From assembly GCA_001897435.1 (NCBI GenBank), contig MKSV01000004.1, positions 372,001 to 436,000 on the forward strand: DNA of 64,000 nucleotides, in the 5' to 3' direction. Each line of letters opens with the position of its first letter. Positions within the stretch are counted from its first letter, which is position 1. The translations under genes and the position numbers were made by a program. The notes under the pieces are model-generated. The model saw nothing but the letters and a program-made list of their open reading frames with translations. It ran no database searches and was not told the origin of the DNA. Below, in pieces: positions 25,549-34,508 of the stretch. Source of the stretch: Acidobacteriales bacterium 59-55 (lineage in GTDB: Bacteria > Acidobacteriota > Terriglobia > Terriglobales > Acidobacteriaceae).

Positions 25549-27274
25549 AATTGTGATCCGCGGATTGCTGATTGGCGGCGCGGCGATGCTGCTTGCTTCA
25601 GCTTTCGCTTCGGCGCAGATTCCCTCGCCGTCGCTGCATTTTCACGATATCGGCCCTGAGGCGGGGCTTACTACGGTGCCGCACTCCGCTCCGGTCAAGC
25701 AATACCTGGTCGAGATGATGGGAGGAGGTGTGGGCTTATTCGACTGCGATAACGATGGCAAGCTCGATATTGTCACCGTTACCGATTCGACCGTCGATAC
25801 TTATCTCCATGGCGGCGAACTGATGGTTACGCTCTATCATCAGGACACGCGCCCGGGCGGGCCTGTCCATTTCAGCGATGTCACGACTGCGTCGGGACTG
25901 ACGACGCGCGGCTGGGGCATGGGAGTGGCGATAGGTGATTTCGACAACGATGGCCTTCCTGATATCTACGTGACTGGATATGGCCACAATGTGCTCTACC
26001 GCAACCTCGGGGGGTGCAGATTTGAAGACGTTACAGCATCAATGAAAGTGGCCGGGGGCGGGTTCAGCGTTGGCGCGGCATGGGCGGACTATGATCGCGA
26101 TGGCAAGCTTGACCTGTTTGTATCGCGCTATGTGAACACCGATTTGAATCATCTTCCCAAGCCGGGAGACAAGGGATTTCAGTATCAGGGGCTGCCGATG
26201 GAGGTGCCGGTGCTGAACGGAGAGACCGACCTTCTCTTCCACAACATGGGCAAGGGATTTGAGGAGGCTGGGAAGAAGGCCGGCGTCGACAATCCGGATA
26301 AGCGACTGGGAATGGGGGTTGTCTGGGGAGACTACGACCATGACGGCTGGCCCGACCTGTTCGTGAGCAACGACATGGGGCCGAACTTTTTGTATCACAA
26401 TAAGCATGACGGAACCTTTGAGGAGGTTGGCCTTATCTCCGGCACGGCATTGAGCGCCGAGGGTAGATCCATGGGCAATATGGCCGCCGATTTTGGCGAC
26501 TACGATCGGACCGGGGCGCTGAGCCTTGTAGTGACACGCTATGGCTATCAACCCATGAGCCTCTACAAAAATCAAGGAGAGATAGGCTTCAATGACCGAG
26601 CTCCAGTCGCTGGCTTGACACGGACAGAGGATCAGCTTGTGGCATGGGGCGCTGGATTCGCGGACTTCGATAACGATGGCTGGTCAGGCATCTTTGTCGC
26701 CGATGGCAATGTGAGTTCTATGGTGGACAAATTGCCGCATGATTTGAAGTACCGCGAGCCGATCCACCTGTTTCGCAACCAGACAAATGGGACATTCGCC
26801 GAGGTTGCTGACGCGTCCGGACTGAACGATGGCGTGCTGCATTCCCGGCGCGGTACGGCCTTCGGAGATATCGACAACGACGGCAATGTGGATGTGGTGG
26901 TCTATAACGTAGGCGGTCCGCCATCGCTATTTTTGAATGAGACGAAGAATTCAAATCATCGTGTTCTCTTTCGACTCGTGGGGAAGAAGAGCAACCGGGC
27001 TGCCATAGGCGCGCGCGTTATCGTCACAGCGGGGACGCTGGTTCAGATTGATGAAGTCAGGGGCGGGGGGAGTTACCTCTCGTCCAATGACCAGCGCCTT
27101 CACTTCGGACTTGGAGCCGAACCGGTAATGAAGCAGGTGAAGATTGAATGGCCAAATGGGCTGGTCGAACGGCTTGTCAATGTTGCGGCCGACAAGATCT
27201 ACACGGTAACAGAAGGCGAAGGGATTACCCAGACGGTTAAGCTGAGTCCGTCAAGCGGTGAAAGACGACATTGA
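25535..27274 (+). CDS. CRTAC1-family protein (FG-GAP/VCBS propeller with ASPIC/UnbV domain)
   Basis: Secreted beta-propeller protein of 579 aa, signal peptide about 1-28 (ending ASAQ). Seven Ca-binding-type loops can be read in order: DCDNDGKLD, DFDNDGLPD, DYDRDGKLD, DYDHDGWPD, DYDRTGALS, DFDNDGWSG and DIDNDGNVD. The fifth and sixth have lost ligands. The C-terminal 100 residues match the ASPIC/UnbV module (IGARVIVTAGTLVQIDEV, GGGSYLSSNDQRLHFGLG, VKIEWPNGLVE). The ATG at 25535, inside the preceding gene, starts the signal peptide and follows AAGGG. Function in bacteria is unknown; extracellular ligand or matrix binding is the common assumption. Confidence 0.9.
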   Translation: MLSREIVIRGLLIGGAAMLLASAFASAQIPSPSLHFHDIGPEAGLTTVPHSAPVKQYLVEMMGGGVGLFDCDNDGKLDIVTVTDSTVDTYLHGGELMVTLYHQDTRPGGPVHFSDVTTASGLTTRGWGMGVAIGDFDNDGLPDIYVTGYGHNVLYRNLGGCRFEDVTASMKVAGGGFSVGAAWADYDRDGKLDLFVSRYVNTDLNHLPKPGDKGFQYQGLPMEVPVLNGETDLLFHNMGKGFEEAGKKAGVDNPDKRLGMGVVWGDYDHDGWPDLFVSNDMGPNFLYHNKHDGTFEEVGLISGTALSAEGRSMGNMAADFGDYDRTGALSLVVTRYGYQPMSLYKNQGEIGFNDRAPVAGLTRTEDQLVAWGAGFADFDNDGWSGIFVADGNVSSMVDKLPHDLKYREPIHLFRNQTNGTFAEVADASGLNDGVLHSRRGTAFGDIDNDGNVDVVVYNVGGPPSLFLNETKNSNHRVLFRLVGKKSNRAAIGARVIVTAGTLVQIDEVRGGGSYLSSNDQRLHFGLGAEPVMKQVKIEWPNGLVERLVNVAADKIYTVTEGEGITQTVKLSPSSGERRH

Positions 27275-27400
27275 GGAGCGACACCTCATTCCTCTTCCGT
27301 CATTGCTGGTCTCACGAATTCTGTATAGCCTTCGGATAGGGGAAGGCAATTTATACTGAACGCGAATAGGGGCGTCCGCAGCCTCTTCCGAGGAGCAACT

Positions 27401-28273
27401 TTGGCATTGATCGTCAATGGAGAGTATGTCAACGATAGCCTCTTGTTTGACGAATTACTTCGTCTGGAACCTGCTGCGTCCTCTATGGACGAGGTAACTT
27501 CCCGTCATGAAGCAGAGATGTTGCGGCATACCGCGGAGCAGCGGGTAATCCATCGTGTGCTCCTTCGCCAGATGGCATTGCAGGAAGGGATACAGGTTCC
27601 TGATGCAGAGGTGGAGTCCGAACGTCGGAGACGTTGGGGGAGTTCCAGCAATGCGATCTGCGGAACGGGAGTTCAGCAATCGTTTCGCGATGAACTGCTC
27701 ATCGTGCGCATATGCGAAAAGCTGACGAAGCATGTCCCTCGTCCGACGCGGTTGGAAGTGGATCGTTTTTATCAGGCGAACCGGGAAACGTTCTACCGCC
27801 CTGAGCGTGTTCGCGCCGCGCACATCATCAGGAATGTTGATCGACCGGAGGCGGAGAGCGAGGCCAGGGCAACGCTCGAAGCTGCGGAGGTGGAACTGGC
27901 GGCAGGCAAACCGTTCGCGAAGGTGGCTAACCGTTACTCGGATTGCCGCGGTGCGGGAGGAGATCTCGGCTGGATCGCTCGCGGCGAGATGGTCGACGAG
28001 TTCGATGAAGTGGTATTTGCATTGAAGAGAGGAGAACGCAGTCCTATCTTCCGCACTGTTTTTGGCCTGCACATTGCTACCGTGCTTGAGAGGACCTCCT
28101 CCGGCACGCAGCCTCTCGAAGAAATTCGACACTCGCTCGCGTTAAGCCTATTTGAAAGTCGACGGCAGAACGAGATCGATCGGGTGCTGACGCATGCAAT
28201 GAGGCAGTCGCAGATTCAGGTTGTACCCGAGAGCGATGCCATTTCTGCTGATGCGCAGGGGAGGGAACGATGA
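27401..28273 (+). CDS. Parvulin-type peptidyl-prolyl isomerase without signal peptide
   Basis: A 290-aa protein. Residues 1-120 are helical, resembling the N-terminal chaperone part of SurA/PrsA/NifM-like proteins. Residues about 135-235 are a PpiC rotamase domain: [62 protein letters not shown]. No signal peptide or lipobox is present, so it should act in the cytoplasm. TTG is the start, with GAGGAG 4-5 nt upstream. A TATACT box at 27352 gives a leader of about 37 nt. The stop overlaps the FGE gene by 4 nt, linking it to sulfatase maturation or folding before export (inference). Confidence 0.85.
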   Translation: MALIVNGEYVNDSLLFDELLRLEPAASSMDEVTSRHEAEMLRHTAEQRVIHRVLLRQMALQEGIQVPDAEVESERRRRWGSSSNAICGTGVQQSFRDELLIVRICEKLTKHVPRPTRLEVDRFYQANRETFYRPERVRAAHIIRNVDRPEAESEARATLEAAEVELAAGKPFAKVANRYSDCRGAGGDLGWIARGEMVDEFDEVVFALKRGERSPIFRTVFGLHIATVLERTSSGTQPLEEIRHSLALSLFESRRQNEIDRVLTHAMRQSQIQVVPESDAISADAQGRER

Positions 28274-29247
28274 CCAAAGCACCCGCTCCCTGCTGCGTCC
28301 CGAGCAAACACCGAGCAGAAGTTCTGGTTCAGTCGCGCTCCTTGTCGGAGGAGCGGCAGCGCATTTTCACCGGAAGCACAGAGGAGATGGTGCTGTTGGA
28401 TGGTTCAGTGTTCCTCATGGGCACGGACTATCGCGAGGGCTTCCCCGCCGATGGCGAAGGTCCGGTACGCAGGGTGACGATCGATAGTTTTTACATGGAT
28501 GTCTATCCTGTCCGTAATCGTGAATTTGCCCGCTTTGCCGATGCTGAAAAATATGTAACCGAAGCCGAGCGATTTGGGTGGTCTTTTGTCTTTGAAGGCG
28601 ATCTTCCCGATCGTGGGGAATCTCTTGGAGCGCAGGACATCGTTCATGGTGCCGAGTGGTGGAAGCGAGTTCGGGGAGCCGACTGGCGGCATCCCGAAGG
28701 GCCGGGGAGCGACATCCATACCCGCCCGGATCATCCGGTGGTGCAGGTCTCCTGGAACGACGCGGCAGCGTATGCTGCGTGGGCCGGGAAGCGGCTGCCG
28801 ACCGAGGCGGAGTGGGAGTACGCCGCGCGCGGAGGTTTGGATCAGAAGCTCTATCCCTGGGGAAACGATCTCACTCCTGAAGGGAAACATCTTTGCAATA
28901 TCTGGCAGGGGAACTTCCCCCTGGAAAATACTGCCGAAGACGGCTTCGCGAGCGCTGCCCCTGTAGATGCGTTTCCTCCAAACGGGTTCGGCCTCTACTC
29001 TGTGACGGGCAACACATGGGAGTGGTGCGCCGACTGGTTCGATGCACGGTTTCACCAGTTTGCCACCCTCGACAATCCTGTCGGTCCGCCTTCAGGCGTT
29101 GCTCGGGTCCTAAAGGGCGGATCCTATCTATGCCATCGCTCCTATTGCAATCGATATCGTGTGGCCGCCCGTAGTTCAAACACCCCTGACAGCGCGACTA
29201 CGAATATGAGCTTCCGTTGCGTTCGCGATGTGCTCCCGCGCGAGTAA
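28270..29247 (+). CDS. Formylglycine-generating enzyme (FGE/SUMF1 family)
   Basis: Copper-dependent oxidase that converts the Cys of CxPxR motifs in type I sulfatases to formylglycine; 325 aa. Motifs of the FGE-sulfatase fold are [78 protein letters not shown] and the active-site stretch [12 protein letters not shown]. The two catalytic cysteines, Cys288 and Cys293, and the following [15 protein letters not shown] are intact. This marks a true FGE rather than a SUMF1-like relative such as EgtB or PvdO. It overlaps the parvulin gene (ATGA), and a Cys-type sulfatase follows 116 nt downstream. Confidence 0.95.
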   Translation: MTKAPAPCCVPSKHRAEVLVQSRSLSEERQRIFTGSTEEMVLLDGSVFLMGTDYREGFPADGEGPVRRVTIDSFYMDVYPVRNREFARFADAEKYVTEAERFGWSFVFEGDLPDRGESLGAQDIVHGAEWWKRVRGADWRHPEGPGSDIHTRPDHPVVQVSWNDAAAYAAWAGKRLPTEAEWEYAARGGLDQKLYPWGNDLTPEGKHLCNIWQGNFPLENTAEDGFASAAPVDAFPPNGFGLYSVTGNTWEWCADWFDARFHQFATLDNPVGPPSGVARVLKGGSYLCHRSYCNRYRVAARSSNTPDSATTNMSFRCVRDVLPRE

Positions 29248-29363
29248 GTTCGCGAGAGATTTCGGATCAGTATCCACACTGGTTACAATTCAAGGCAACA
29301 TCAGTGTGTCCGATGTTGTGTTTCAGAGTGGCGCGGTTCAACGCTGCGCATGGAGGCTGTTCG

Positions 29364-30821
29364 ATGGATCGTAGAGGATTTTGCCTGGGGCTCGGAGCGA
29401 TGTCGGCGACGATGAGCTTGCCCTCGTTTGCCGCCGGTTCCGGAAAGAAGCGCCCAAATATCGTATTTGTTCTGGCCGACGATTTGGGGTGGGGCGATTT
29501 AAGCTGCTACAACCCTTACTCCATGGTCCCCATGGCGAATGCCAATCGGCTGGCGACTCAGGGGGTTCGCTTCACCGACATGCATGCATCCTCCGCCGTT
29601 TGCACGCCCAGCCGTTACAGCATCCTTACCGGGCGGTATTGCTGGCGTACCGAGTTGAAAAAAGGCGTGCTATGGGGTGAGTCGACCAATCTGATCGAGG
29701 AAGGGCGAATGACCGTTGCTTCCATGCTCAAGTCGGAGGGCTACTACACCGCGGGTGTAGGCAAGTGGCATCTTGGCCTGGGCAATGGAGCCGAGACCGA
29801 TTACACCAAGCCGCTCCACCCCGGTCCCATCGATCACGGATTTGATTATTATTTCGGGATTCCCGCCTCGCTTGATATGCCTCCCTATCTCTATTTTGAG
29901 AACGATCATGTCGTAGAGCAGCCGACGTCTTCGACTGTTGGCAGCAAGCTTCCGCGCGGAGTCTTCTTCAGACCGGGCCCCATGGCTCCCCACTTTGTCT
30001 TCGATGAAGTGGTGCCGACCGTCACCGACAAGGCGGTCAGCATCCTGCATGAGCGTGCGGCTCATCGAGATCAGCCATTTTTCCTGTATGTTGCTCTTCC
30101 TTCTCCCCATACCCCGTGGCTGCCATTGCCGGAGTATCAGGGAAAATCCAAAGCCGGCACTTATGGTGACTATGCCGTCGAGACTGATGCCATGTTGGGC
30201 AGAGTGATGCAGGCACTTCAGGAGACCGGCCTGGCGGAAGATACATTGCTCATCTTCACGAGTGACAACGGCGCTGACTGGAAGCCCGGAGACATCGATC
30301 GCTATGGACATCGGGCAAATGCCGAGTGGAGAGGCGAGAAGGCGGATATCTGGGAGGCAGGGCATCGAATTCCGTTTATCGCGCGATGGCCTGGCCACAT
30401 TCGTCCCGGCACCGTGAGCGAGGAATTGGGGAGCCTCACTGATTTTATGGCGACGACTGCCGCGATCACAGGCGCTCCGTTGCCGCGCAATGCTGCGGAG
30501 GACAGCTTCAACCTGCTCCCGGCATTGCTCGGCAAGAAGCTGGCAAAACCTATCCGCGACACGATTGTCGACCAGTCCCTCGATGGAATGCTCACGATCC
30601 GGGAGGGGAAGTGGAAGCTCGAAGAGGGATTGGGCTCAGGAGGTTTTACGGCCCCGATCCGGGTTGAAGCTGCACCGGAAGGGCCTGGGGGGCAGTTGTA
30701 CGACCTTGCAGCCGACCCTCGCGAGATGCATAACCTCTATCAAAAACATCCTGAGATCGTCGCACATCTTTCGAATCTCCTGAAAACTTACGAGCGCCAG
30801 GGCTACACCCGTGCCATGTAA
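29364..30821 (+). CDS. Type I (Cys) sulfatase, arylsulfatase A-like
   Basis: Exported sulfate-ester hydrolase of 485 aa. A twin-arginine-like N-terminus (MDRRGFCLGLGAMSA) leads to the processed region near SFAAG. PNIVFVLADDLGWGDL gives the metal-binding Asp pair. The maturation motif is CTPSR with Cys80, to be converted to formylglycine by the enzyme encoded just upstream. GKWHLG, PHTPW and FTSDNGADW supply further metal and sulfate ligands. The start at 29364 follows GGAGG by 8 nt; a longer in-frame opening upstream overlaps the FGE gene and lacks a signal. If Tat is the exporter, maturation in the cytoplasm before export would make sense. Substrate unknown. Confidence 0.93.
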   Translation: MDRRGFCLGLGAMSATMSLPSFAAGSGKKRPNIVFVLADDLGWGDLSCYNPYSMVPMANANRLATQGVRFTDMHASSAVCTPSRYSILTGRYCWRTELKKGVLWGESTNLIEEGRMTVASMLKSEGYYTAGVGKWHLGLGNGAETDYTKPLHPGPIDHGFDYYFGIPASLDMPPYLYFENDHVVEQPTSSTVGSKLPRGVFFRPGPMAPHFVFDEVVPTVTDKAVSILHERAAHRDQPFFLYVALPSPHTPWLPLPEYQGKSKAGTYGDYAVETDAMLGRVMQALQETGLAEDTLLIFTSDNGADWKPGDIDRYGHRANAEWRGEKADIWEAGHRIPFIARWPGHIRPGTVSEELGSLTDFMATTAAITGAPLPRNAAEDSFNLLPALLGKKLAKPIRDTIVDQSLDGMLTIREGKWKLEEGLGSGGFTAPIRVEAAPEGPGGQLYDLAADPREMHNLYQKHPEIVAHLSNLLKTYERQGYTRAM

Positions 30822-30959
30822 GAGCGCGTCTGAAAACTGGAGGGGATATCTCAGCGCCATTAGAAGAACGCCCTCGCGGCCGCGCCTGTACGTCGGCGTC
30901 TCTATGGATGAGAAAATGGATTGCATCATATTTCTCATCGAGTTGAAAGGAGCATTTGC

Positions 30960-31847
30960 ATGAGTCAGATCGAAGCCGTCTCTGCCGCAGCGGCTGGCAC
31001 GATTACCCTTGGAGGCGATTTGACAGTGAATCGCCTGGGCTATGGGGCTATGCGCATCACTGGCCAGGGAATCTGGGGACCGCCCGCCGATAGACCGGCG
31101 GCCTTGGCGACTTTGCGTCGTGCCATCGAACTGGGCGTCAATTTCATCGATACTGCCGACTCTTACGGCCCCAATGTCTCCGAAGAATTGATCACTGAAG
31201 CTCTCTATCCATATCCTGCCGATCTGGTCATTGCCACCAAGGGAGGATGGGAGCGATGCGGCCCCGGCCAATGGCTCCACAATGCCAGCCCAAAACATCT
31301 GGCCGAAGCGCTGGAGGGGAGTTTGAAACGGTTGCGCCTGGATCGTATCGATATCTACCAACTTCACATTCCCGATCCTGCCGTCTCTTACGATGCGTCG
31401 ATGGAGGCGCTTGCCAGACTGCGCGAGCAGGGCAAGATTCGCCATATTGGCCTCTCCAACGTCACGCAGGAACATATTGAGCGCGGCCGCAAGATCGTTC
31501 CCATTGTCTCGGTGCAAAACCGATACGGCTTCGCCGACCGCGAGTGGGATTATGTCGTTGAATACTGTGAGCGGAATGGCATTGCCTTCCTGCCCTGGGC
31601 GCCGCTCGGTCAGGCTAAAAAGTCGCACGAGGTTGTAGAAAAGGTTGCGAAGGAGATTGGCGCAACCAGATTGCAGACAGCTCTTGCGTGGTTGCTGAGG
31701 CGGTCGAAGAACATCTTGCCGATTCCGGGCACCTCATCTCCCGCACATGTAGAGGAGAATATTGCTTCAGCCGGACTGGAGCTTCCAGATGCTGCCTTCA
31801 GAGAGCTATCCGAGGTTAATCCGCCGCCAGCCAGTCTTCGTGGATAG
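30960..31847 (+). CDS. Aldo/keto reductase
   Basis: NADPH-dependent oxidoreductase with a TIM-barrel fold, 295 aa. The catalytic tetrad is visible: Asp64 and Tyr69 in FIDTADSYGP, Lys94 in ATKGG and His136 in YQLHIPDP. Cofactor-binding elements are GLSNV, VQNRYG and the C-terminal IPGTSSPAHVEEN. AAAGGAG stands about 7 nt before the ATG. It lies 138 nt behind the sulfatase in the same direction, so it could reduce a sugar or aldehyde released by the locus; this is only positional inference. The sequence is of the YajO/general stress type rather than a known sugar reductase. Confidence 0.9.
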   Translation: MSQIEAVSAAAAGTITLGGDLTVNRLGYGAMRITGQGIWGPPADRPAALATLRRAIELGVNFIDTADSYGPNVSEELITEALYPYPADLVIATKGGWERCGPGQWLHNASPKHLAEALEGSLKRLRLDRIDIYQLHIPDPAVSYDASMEALARLREQGKIRHIGLSNVTQEHIERGRKIVPIVSVQNRYGFADREWDYVVEYCERNGIAFLPWAPLGQAKKSHEVVEKVAKEIGATRLQTALAWLLRRSKNILPIPGTSSPAHVEENIASAGLELPDAAFRELSEVNPPPASLRG

Positions 31848-31978
31848 CAATCAGCGTGCGATTTCATCTCCGCCGTTCTGAGCACGATTGATGTGGGCAC
31901 CGGTACCTTGTGGCGGGTTGAACAGAAGGTTTTAGCAACCCGGATGAGAGTTGTAATGGCTTCATTTGGTGACGCGGA

Positions 31979-31984
31979 TATACT
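31979..31984 (+). promoter_or_regulatory. TANNNT box of S1/P1 nuclease gene
   Basis: TATACT ends only 6 nt before the ATG at 31991, so the transcript most likely begins at the start codon. Confidence 0.5.
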
Positions 31985-31990
31985 GCGGGC

Positions 31991-32923
31991 ATGATCAAGT
32001 TTGGTGGTGTGGTTCGGTTTGTGGTGGCGGCAGGGCTGGTGCCGCTGATGACGGTGCAACCTTCGTTTGGCTGGGGAGCCGACGGGCACTCGATGATCAA
32101 CCGGCTGGCGGCGGCGAACCTGCCGCACGATGTTCCGGCGTTCCTAAGAAATGGCGGGGCACTGGATGCGATGGCCTATCTGGGGCCGGAGCCGGATCGG
32201 TGGAGGAATAAGGCAGAGAGTGAGTTGGACGCCGTTCAGGCACCGGACCATTTCATCGATCTGGAACGGGCAGACATGGTGGGGACGCTGCCAAAGCGGC
32301 GGTATGACTTTATCCGTGATCTGGCGAAGTTGCAGAGAGAGCACCCAAGGCTTCCGCTGAGTCCGGAGAAGGTGGGAATGCAGCCATGGCAGGTGGAAGA
32401 GGTCTACCAAAGGCTTAAGGTTAGCTTTAGGGAATATCGCAAATTGATTGCAAATAATGAAGATACGAAACCGGCAGAATTGGCGATCGTCTACTATGCC
32501 GCGTGGCTGGGGCATTACGTTGGCGACGGCTCGATGCCGCTGCATACATCGATTCAGTACAACGGGTGGACCGGGCCAAACCCAAATGGCTACACCACAG
32601 AGCACCAGATTCACTCGAAGTTCGAGAGCAGGTTTGTCGCGGCCAATGTGAAGCCTGCCGATGTGGCTCCGCTGGTGGAGGCTGCTCAGCCGAAGGTGCT
32701 CGCGGATGAGTGGGCGGACTACATGACCTATCTGCGGCACACGTACTCGCTGGTGGAGAAGACCTATCAGATCGACAAGGCGGGCGGGTTCGATGGGGCC
32801 GGGACGGCGGAGGGGAAGGCGTTCACCGAGGAGCGTCTGGCGGCCGGAGCCATCGAGCTGCGCGACATGATCTATACGGCCTGGCTGCGGAGCGCCGATC
32901 CGGTGCAGGAGTTTCATGGATAG
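31991..32923 (+). CDS. Secreted S1/P1-type zinc nuclease or phospholipase C-like protein
   Basis: Exported zinc hydrolase of 310 aa. The signal peptide ends in PSFG so that the mature protein would begin with Trp (WGADGHSMINRLAA). An N-terminal Trp that binds zinc with its amino group is characteristic of the S1/P1 nuclease and phospholipase C superfamily. Other ligands follow in DHFID (zinc-binding Asp-His), YYAAWLGHYVGDGSMPLHTS, which matches the family HFVGDxxxPLH, and the later EHQIHSKFESRF. This supports a trinuclear zinc site. Nuclease and phospholipase cannot be told apart from sequence alone; no Sec-independent signal is seen. It is convergent with the DUF2062 gene. Confidence 0.85.
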   Translation: MIKFGGVVRFVVAAGLVPLMTVQPSFGWGADGHSMINRLAAANLPHDVPAFLRNGGALDAMAYLGPEPDRWRNKAESELDAVQAPDHFIDLERADMVGTLPKRRYDFIRDLAKLQREHPRLPLSPEKVGMQPWQVEEVYQRLKVSFREYRKLIANNEDTKPAELAIVYYAAWLGHYVGDGSMPLHTSIQYNGWTGPNPNGYTTEHQIHSKFESRFVAANVKPADVAPLVEAAQPKVLADEWADYMTYLRHTYSLVEKTYQIDKAGGFDGAGTAEGKAFTEERLAAGAIELRDMIYTAWLRSADPVQEFHG

Positions 32924-32966
32924 CCGGGAGGGCGCTTGTTCCAAGAGAGCAGAATGGCTCTCGCCG

Positions 32967-33542
32967 CTACGAGTCGGCGCGTTCCAGCGAGAGATGGGGT
33001 GGGCGGATGATGGGGTATTGGTGGTGATCAATGCGGGTCACCAGGCGGCTGAGAAGCGGCGTGATGGCGATCGCGATGATAGGGATCAGGACCACGGCGA
33101 GGCCGAGCCAGAGCAGGAAGGCGTGCTTTTCCCATTGCCAGAGCTGGCGGGTGAGGCCAAGGGGATTGGTGCGGGCGGCGTGAATCAACGACCGGGCGGT
33201 GAAGGGCATGGGAGCGGTGTGGAAGATGATGTCGCCGAGACGGATGAAGGGAATGAGGAATAGAAGCTCGAAGGGATAGACGAGGTGGTTGGCCAATTGC
33301 GAGGCAGCGACGTTCAGGCGGAGGAGGAAGGCCGCAGCGAGGCAGAAGATCGTGGTGCTGCCGAGCACGGGATTGATGCCGATGAGCAGGCCGACGGCGA
33401 TGCTCCAGGCCAGCTTTTTCGGGGAGGCTCCCATGCGCAGGAGGGCGAAGATGGGAAGCGCGACGCGGCGGTAGAGCCAGTTGTGGTGGAGCGGCGGATG
33501 GCTGGGTTGGGTGTCGGCCGGGTTCACGTCGCTCGAAGTCAC
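32967..33542 (-). CDS. DUF2062 domain membrane protein
   Basis: A 191-aa integral membrane protein. The body begins YRRVALPIFALLRMGASPKKLAWSIAVGLLIGINPVLGSTT, the typical opening of DUF2062 (small amphipathic helix, then glycine-rich membrane hairpin). It continues with LRLNVAASQLANHLVYPFELLFLIPFIRLGD and a C-terminal helix LLWLGLAVVLIPIIAIAI. Function is not known; related proteins sit near lipid or glycan genes. The GTG at 33542 is chosen as start because TATCCT ends 7 nt upstream. The open frame extends far upstream only as antisense of the PlsC gene. It is divergent from plsC with an overlapping promoter region. Confidence 0.75.
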   Translation of the reverse strand: MTSSDVNPADTQPSHPPLHHNWLYRRVALPIFALLRMGASPKKLAWSIAVGLLIGINPVLGSTTIFCLAAAFLLRLNVAASQLANHLVYPFELLFLIPFIRLGDIIFHTAPMPFTARSLIHAARTNPLGLTRQLWQWEKHAFLLWLGLAVVLIPIIAIAITPLLSRLVTRIDHHQYPIIRPPHLSLERADS

Positions 33543-33549
33543 TGTTAAC

Positions 33550-33555
33550 AGGATA
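33550..33555 (-). promoter_or_regulatory. TANNNT box of DUF2062 gene
   Basis: On the minus strand TATCCT ends 7 nt before the GTG at 33542. On the plus strand TAGACT (33554-33559) overlaps it and could serve plsC, giving back-to-back promoters. Confidence 0.4.
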
Positions 33556-33604
33556 GACTGCGCAACGAGGGTTGTGTTCGTTATCGAGAGGCGGGACGGT
33601 TCTG

Positions 33605-34354
33605 GTGAGTTTCTTGCGGTCGTTGGGGCGAAGCGTCTGGTTGGGGGCAATGTTCGTGGAGGCGGGGGCGGAGTTGCTGGTGCGGCGTCCGGCGACACGG
33701 GAGGCGAGGGCGGACTGGCTGCACCGGTTTGCGGCGCGGGCGATCCGCCGGTTGGGCATTGAAGTTGTTGTGGCAGGGGAGTTTCCCGCGCGCGGGGCGG
33801 TGATCTCGAACCATATGGGCTACCTGGATATCGTGGTCTTCGCGGCACTGCATTCGTGCGTCTTCGTCTCGAAGGCGGAGATTCAGGCGGTTCCGGTGCT
33901 GGGCTGGATGACGACGATGGCGGGGACGGTCTATGTGGCGCGGGGGCATGGCGGCTCGGCAGTGAAGGCGCGCAGCGGGATGCAGGCGGCGGCAGACGCG
34001 GGCTTGCCGGTGGTGTTCTTTCCCGAGGGCACAACCACGAACGGGAGCGGACTGCTGAAGTTCCACTCCGGCCTGCTGGCGCAGGCGATGCAGAGCGGAA
34101 TGCCGGTTACGGCAGCCTATATGCATTACAGCCTTCCGGATGGCAGCAGCGCAACCGTGGCGGACGATGTCTGCTACTGGGGCGACGCAAAGATGCTGCC
34201 GCATATCTTCCGGTTTCTGGGGCTGCGCGGAGTACGAGCGGAGGTGCGGTTTGCCTCGGAGCCCATTCATTTTTCGAGCGACGTGATGCACCGGAAGATG
34301 GCCGCGATCGAGTCCAGGGCGGCGGTGGCCGTACTGGGATGCCATGCGGGTTGA
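33605..34354 (+). CDS. 1-acyl-sn-glycerol-3-phosphate acyltransferase (PlsC family)
   Basis: Membrane-associated acyltransferase of 249 aa. Motif I is SNHMGYLDIV (His and Asp of HxxxxD), motif III is FPEGTTTNGSG, with the KAEIQAVPVLGWM segment between them (glycerophosphate-binding region). Residues 1-20 contain a membrane-associated helix. The GTG at 33605 is chosen as start; a TTG at 33572 is 12 nt behind the TAGACT box and also possible. The enzyme shares with the second PlsC-like gene (35308-36093) the C-terminal signature LGLRGVRAE and the same gene order around the GNAT acyltransferase, suggesting duplication. It may acylate lyso-ornithine lipid or lysophosphatidate. Confidence 0.87.
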   Translation: MSFLRSLGRSVWLGAMFVEAGAELLVRRPATREARADWLHRFAARAIRRLGIEVVVAGEFPARGAVISNHMGYLDIVVFAALHSCVFVSKAEIQAVPVLGWMTTMAGTVYVARGHGGSAVKARSGMQAAADAGLPVVFFPEGTTTNGSGLLKFHSGLLAQAMQSGMPVTAAYMHYSLPDGSSATVADDVCYWGDAKMLPHIFRFLGLRGVRAEVRFASEPIHFSSDVMHRKMAAIESRAAVAVLGCHAG

Positions 34355-34420
34355 CGAAGGGCCGGGCGGCGCCTGGGGGTGGCAGGGTGCCGGGTAAAGT
34401 GCACCATTTTTGATTCAACA

Positions 34421-34443
34421 AATGTTCACGTGGCATGAACATT
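34421..34443. promoter_or_regulatory. Operator-like dyad before the olsB-like gene
   Basis: AATGTTCA (34421-34428) and TGAACATT (34436-34443) form a perfect 8-bp inverted repeat with a 7-nt spacer. It stands about 65 nt before the GNAT acyltransferase start. The arm spacing suits a dimeric helix-turn-helix regulator. Confidence 0.5.
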
Positions 34444-34508
34444 CTGTAAGAGAAGACAACGCAGACTGACATCGACAGCACCCATCCTTCACATTGCGCG
34501 AGGAGTCG

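Noticed and set aside
27352..27357. TATACT before the parvulin gene as another leaderless box
   Set aside because: It lies 43 nt before the TTG start, and a good GAGGAG site is present, so this gene is leadered.
32945..32962. GAGAGC-AGAATG-GCTCTC hairpin between convergent S1/P1 and DUF2062 genes
   Set aside because: Only 6 bp, no T tract on either side; too weak to call a terminator.
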